Shown in pieces: positions 5,360-7,322 of a DNA stretch of 7,322 nt. Positions within the stretch are counted from its first letter, which is position 1. Every line of letters starts with the position of its first letter. The stretch is taken from contig DBMH01000080.1 in assembly GCA_002297645.1 (NCBI GenBank), positions 1 to 7,322 of the forward strand, written 5' to 3'. This stretch comes from Rhodanobacteraceae bacterium UBA703. Its GTDB lineage: Bacteria; Pseudomonadota; Gammaproteobacteria; Xanthomonadales; Rhodanobacteraceae. The notes beneath the pieces were generated by a model that saw nothing but the letters and a program-made list of their open reading frames with translations, made no database searches and was not told the origin of the DNA. The translations under genes were made by a program, and so were the position numbers.

Positions 5360-5956
5360 CTACTGTTCGAACGGCACGCTCTCGGCCGGGCAGCGATCGA
5401 CCGCCTCGACCTGCCAGAGCTGCCAGTGCGCGACCCAGCAGTCGTCGTAGACCGAGCAGTAGCAGATGTCCATGGTGAAGCGCGGGATCGCGTCCTTGAA
5501 CAAGGTGGCCAGTTCGCGGCCGTGCACGCGAAGCGCCACGACCGTCGTCTCGCGATTGGTGTTCGGCGGGATGACCGCGCCGGCGAAGCTGGTGGTCGCC
5601 GTGCTCGGGCGCTCGTGCATGCCGAGCGCGGCGATCATCTCTTCCCAGTTGCGCATCGGCTTGCCGTCGAGGCCCACGGCGACCGACTGCACGCGTGCCG
5701 GGCCGACGCCATTGTTGTCGATGGTCCAGATGAAGCCGTTGGTGTCGACGTCGCTGGTGTAGGTGTAGCCGATGGCGAGGTACGGCCACACGCTGGCGCG
5801 TGCCTGGCTCTGCATCAGGCGCGTCTGCCAGGCGCCGACCGCGAGCGCGAACACGCTGACCGCGAGCGCCAGCATGCTGATCAGGTCGGGGCGCGAGGGC
5901 TGCGGCGTGCTCTCCGGCGGAGAGGGAGTCTGTTCCAGGGACTGGGGCGTGGTCAT
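5360..5956 (-). CDS. Single-span membrane protein of unknown function
   Basis: Encodes 198 residues and I cannot assign a family name. Residues 1-24 are Pro/Ser/Thr/Gln-rich and probably cytoplasmic; residues about 25-44 (LISMLALAVSVFALAVGAW) form one membrane helix, followed by a charged/polar segment (QTRLMQSQAR). The remaining 140 residues look like a mostly beta soluble domain: SVWPYLAIGYTY (55-66), a WTIDNNGVGPARVQSVAV segment (77-94) with the N-x-G-x-GPA turn seen in many uncharacterised proteobacterial membrane proteins, a DGKP turn, and Val/Thr-rich strands. Cys165, Cys167 and Cys173 lie close together near the C-terminus, with Cys189 beyond; they could pair or bind metal. The ATG at 5956 has GAGG five bases upstream. 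The gene starts 12 bases after the transporter stop codon, so the two are almost certainly co-transcribed. Its stop codon faces that of the ribokinase gene with three bases between. Codon use matches the neighbours, so it looks real rather than a shadow frame. Confidence 0.82.
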   Translation of the reverse strand: MTTPQSLEQTPSPPESTPQPSRPDLISMLALAVSVFALAVGAWQTRLMQSQARASVWPYLAIGYTYTSDVDTNGFIWTIDNNGVGPARVQSVAVGLDGKPMRNWEEMIAALGMHERPSTATTSFAGAVIPPNTNRETTVVALRVHGRELATLFKDAIPRFTMDICYCSVYDDCWVAHWQLWQVEAVDRCPAESVPFEQ

Positions 5957-5968
5957 GGAGGCCTCGAT

Positions 5969-6901
5969 TCAGATCTGCGGTTCGGCCCTGTCCGTCGGCG
6001 GTTGCGCGCGGCGCTGGCGCGCGAGCGAGGCTTCGCGCCGCGCGATGTAGAGGCTCGCGCCGACCACGATGGCGGCGCCCGCGGCCGTCCAGCGGTCCGG
6101 CGTCTCGTCGAACAGCAGCCAGGCGAGCACGGCGACGAACACGAGCTGCAGGTAGCTGAACGGCGCCAGCGTCGAGGCATCGGCAAGCTTCAGCGCATGC
6201 GTCCACGTGTACTGTCCCGCCGTGCCGAGCGCGCCCACCAGGACGAGCAGGGGCCATAGTTCCGCCGGCGGCCAGTGCCACACGGCCAGCGCGGCCGGCA
6301 GCGACAGCGGCACCCACAGCCAGGTCGTGAGCAGCACGATCGTGTCGGCCGGGTCCCTGCGCGAGAGGAACTTGATGCTGATCGTGACGACGCCGGTCAT
6401 CGCGGCGGCGAACAGCGCGACGAGGCTGGCCGCGCTGAAGCCGTCCGTGCCCGGCCGCACGATCACCAGGACGCCGACGAAGCCGGCGAGGACCGCACTC
6501 CAGCGGCGCAGGCGCACGACCTCGCCGAGGAACAGCACGGCGCCGATCGTCACGAACAGCGGCGAGGAATAGGACAGGGCGATCGCCTGCGCGAGCGGCA
6601 GGTGCGCGATCGCCCAGAATCCGGCCAGCATCGACACGGCGCCGATCGCGCAGCGCAGCGTGTAGAAGCCGAGGCGGTCCGTATGCAGCGCGCTGCGGCC
6701 GTTGCGGAACAGCAGCGGCAGTGCCGCGAGCGCGCCGAAGAAGCTGCGGAGGAAGGCGATCTCGAACGGATGCACCTGCTTCGACGCGATGCGGATCAGC
6801 ACCGCCATCGTGCCGAAGCAGAGGGTGCTGCCGACCATCATGACGACCGCGCGCCGCGGCAGCGAGGAGGCCGTGGGCGACGCGGCGACGGATATGTCCA
6901 A
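5969..6901 (-). CDS. EamA/DMT-superfamily transporter
   Basis: Encodes 310 residues from the start chosen here. Two EamA repeats give about ten membrane helices: repeat one about residues 18-149, closing with the typical GEVVRLRRWSAVLAGFVGVLVIVRPG (126-151), and repeat two about 156-287, with DETPDRWTAAGAAIVVGASLYIARRE (265-290) at the equivalent place. This is a drug/metabolite transporter of the inner membrane, a family that exports amino acids, nucleosides or other small metabolites; the substrate cannot be told. The start is uncertain. The frame is open to 7015, but codons before 6901 have many A/T third positions and the residues are Arg/Pro-rich without family character. A TTG at 6901 gives a normal 20-residue lead before helix one; the first internal ATGs (6841, 6838) fall inside helix one, and an ATG at 6982 would leave 19 bases to kdsB. 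No clear Shine-Dalgarno is seen at any of them. The next gene, on the same strand, follows after 12 bases. Confidence 0.9.
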   Translation of the reverse strand: MDISVAASPTASSLPRRAVVMMVGSTLCFGTMAVLIRIASKQVHPFEIAFLRSFFGALAALPLLFRNGRSALHTDRLGFYTLRCAIGAVSMLAGFWAIAHLPLAQAIALSYSSPLFVTIGAVLFLGEVVRLRRWSAVLAGFVGVLVIVRPGTDGFSAASLVALFAAAMTGVVTISIKFLSRRDPADTIVLLTTWLWVPLSLPAALAVWHWPPAELWPLLVLVGALGTAGQYTWTHALKLADASTLAPFSYLQLVFVAVLAWLLFDETPDRWTAAGAAIVVGASLYIARREASLARQRRAQPPTDRAEPQI

Positions 6902-6946
6902 GGGCGGGAGGGTGCTGCGGAAAGGCGCGCATGGTAGCACCGGGCG

Positions 6947-6975
6947 TTGGCGCCGCGCCGGTGCTCGGCTACGCT
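6947..6975 (+). promoter_or_regulatory. kdsB: Weak candidate promoter for kdsB
   Basis: TTGGCG at 6947-6952 (four of six matches to TTGACA) and TACGCT at 6970-6975 (three of six to TATAAT) are separated by 17 bp. Transcription would begin near 6982, giving a leader of about 20 bases. It sits in the only non-coding gap between the divergent transporter and kdsB, which is the main support; the motif match itself is weak. Confidence 0.3.
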
Positions 6976-7001
6976 GCCGCATTCCCTCGCCGGTGCCCGT
7001 G

Positions 7002-7322
7002 ATGCCTGCCGCCACTCCTTCCTTCGTCGTCGCGATTCCGGCCCGCTACGGTTCGACGCGACTGCCGGCCAAGGCGCTGTTGCCGCTCGCCGGCGTGCCG
7101 ATGATCGTGCACGTCGCGCGCCGGGCTTCGACCGCCGGAGCGTCCGAGGTCGTCGTTGCGACCGACGACGCGCGCATCGCGGAGGCGCTCGACGGCAGTG
7201 GCGTGCGCGTGGTGATGACACGAGCCGACCATGCCTCCGGCAGCGATCGTCTCGCGGAGTGCGCCGACCTGTGCGGTTGGGCCGACGATGCGATCGTCGT
7301 GAACCTGCAGGGCGACGAGCCG
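7002..7322 (+). CDS. kdsB: 3-deoxy-manno-octulosonate cytidylyltransferase (KdsB), 5' part
   Basis: The first 107 codons are present and the gene runs off the window; the full protein is normally about 250 residues. KdsB couples CTP and Kdo to CMP-Kdo and pyrophosphate in the cytoplasm, the activation step before Kdo is added to lipid A. The nucleotide-binding start is unmistakable: FVVAIPARYGSTRLPAKAL (8-26), then GVPMIVHVARRA (31-42), VVVATDDARIAEA (50-62), VVMTRADHASGSDRLAE (70-86) and IVVNLQGDEP (98-107), all close to E. coli KdsB. The Arg/Lys residues and the QGDEP loop of the CTP site are intact. ATG 7002 is chosen because it gives the usual short N-terminus; in-frame GTG codons at 6999 and 6993 would add one or three residues. 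No strong ribosome binding site is visible. It is divergent from the transporter gene, and its presence indicates a lipopolysaccharide-bearing Gram-negative host. Confidence 0.96.
   Translation, partial: MPAATPSFVVAIPARYGSTRLPAKALLPLAGVPMIVHVARRASTAGASEVVVATDDARIAEALDGSGVRVVMTRADHASGSDRLAECADLCGWADDAIVVNLQGDEP

Noticed and set aside
5365..5372. GTTCGAAC palindrome as a bidirectional terminator
   Set aside because: It has only four base pairs with no loop and no T-tract, and lies within the coding end of the small membrane protein.
5079..6932. Minus-strand open frame of 617 codons across the transporter, the small membrane protein and into the ribokinase gene
   Set aside because: It is Arg/Ala/Gly/Pro-rich and without membrane or domain signatures; two real genes occupy another frame of the same strand.
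1..7322. CRISPR array, insertion sequence, integrase, tRNA or toxin-antitoxin pair
   Set aside because: No regularly spaced repeats, terminal inverted repeats, transposase motifs, cloverleaf sequence or small paired genes were found on either strand by eye.

Overview
The window is chromosomal DNA from a high-GC Gram-negative bacterium, most likely a gammaproteobacterium of the Xanthomonadales type. The Gram-negative call rests on a lipoprotein with an N-terminal lipobox and on kdsB, which makes the activated Kdo sugar of lipopolysaccharide. The Xanthomonadales placement is an inference from the overall protein style, the long (415-residue) IspG and strong G/C preference at third codon positions. 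Six complete genes and one partial gene fill the window. I see no mobile element, CRISPR array, tRNA or rRNA gene.

Layout. Positions 47-1054 (minus) encode a CsgG-like outer-membrane lipoprotein with an added C-terminal peptidoglycan-binding domain. A 332-base divergent intergenic region (1055-1386) follows; it holds a consensus TATAAT element for ispG, a plausible extended -10 element for the lipoprotein gene, and an 11-bp tandem repeat between them. On the plus strand come ispG (1387-2634, MEP isoprenoid pathway), a polytopic GT-C type glycosyltransferase (2706-4412) and a PfkB-family ribokinase (4451-5356). Gaps of 71 and 38 bases suggest one transcription unit, although the first gap contains two small hairpins. 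A minus-strand pair converges on the ribokinase gene with 3 bases between stop codons: a two-domain EamA/DMT transporter (5969-6901) followed 12 bases later by a small single-span membrane protein of unknown function (5360-5956). The window ends in the 5' part of kdsB (7002 onward, plus), divergent from the transporter.

How the genes fit together. Several products belong to envelope biology: IspG supplies precursors of undecaprenyl phosphate, GT-C enzymes normally take sugars from polyprenyl-phosphate donors, KdsB activates Kdo, and the CsgG-like protein has features to bridge outer membrane and peptidoglycan. This is a thematic link inferred from families, not evidence of a single pathway. 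The ribokinase and transporter have no partner genes here that fix their substrates.

I did not find a convincing new multi-gene system. The items most worth a second look are the CsgG/peptidoglycan-binding fusion with Gly/Ala-rich segments where CsgG has its barrel hairpins, the glycosyltransferase with its extra C-terminal soluble domain placed behind ispG, the uncharacterised membrane protein coupled to the transporter, and short repeats next to promoters and start codons.
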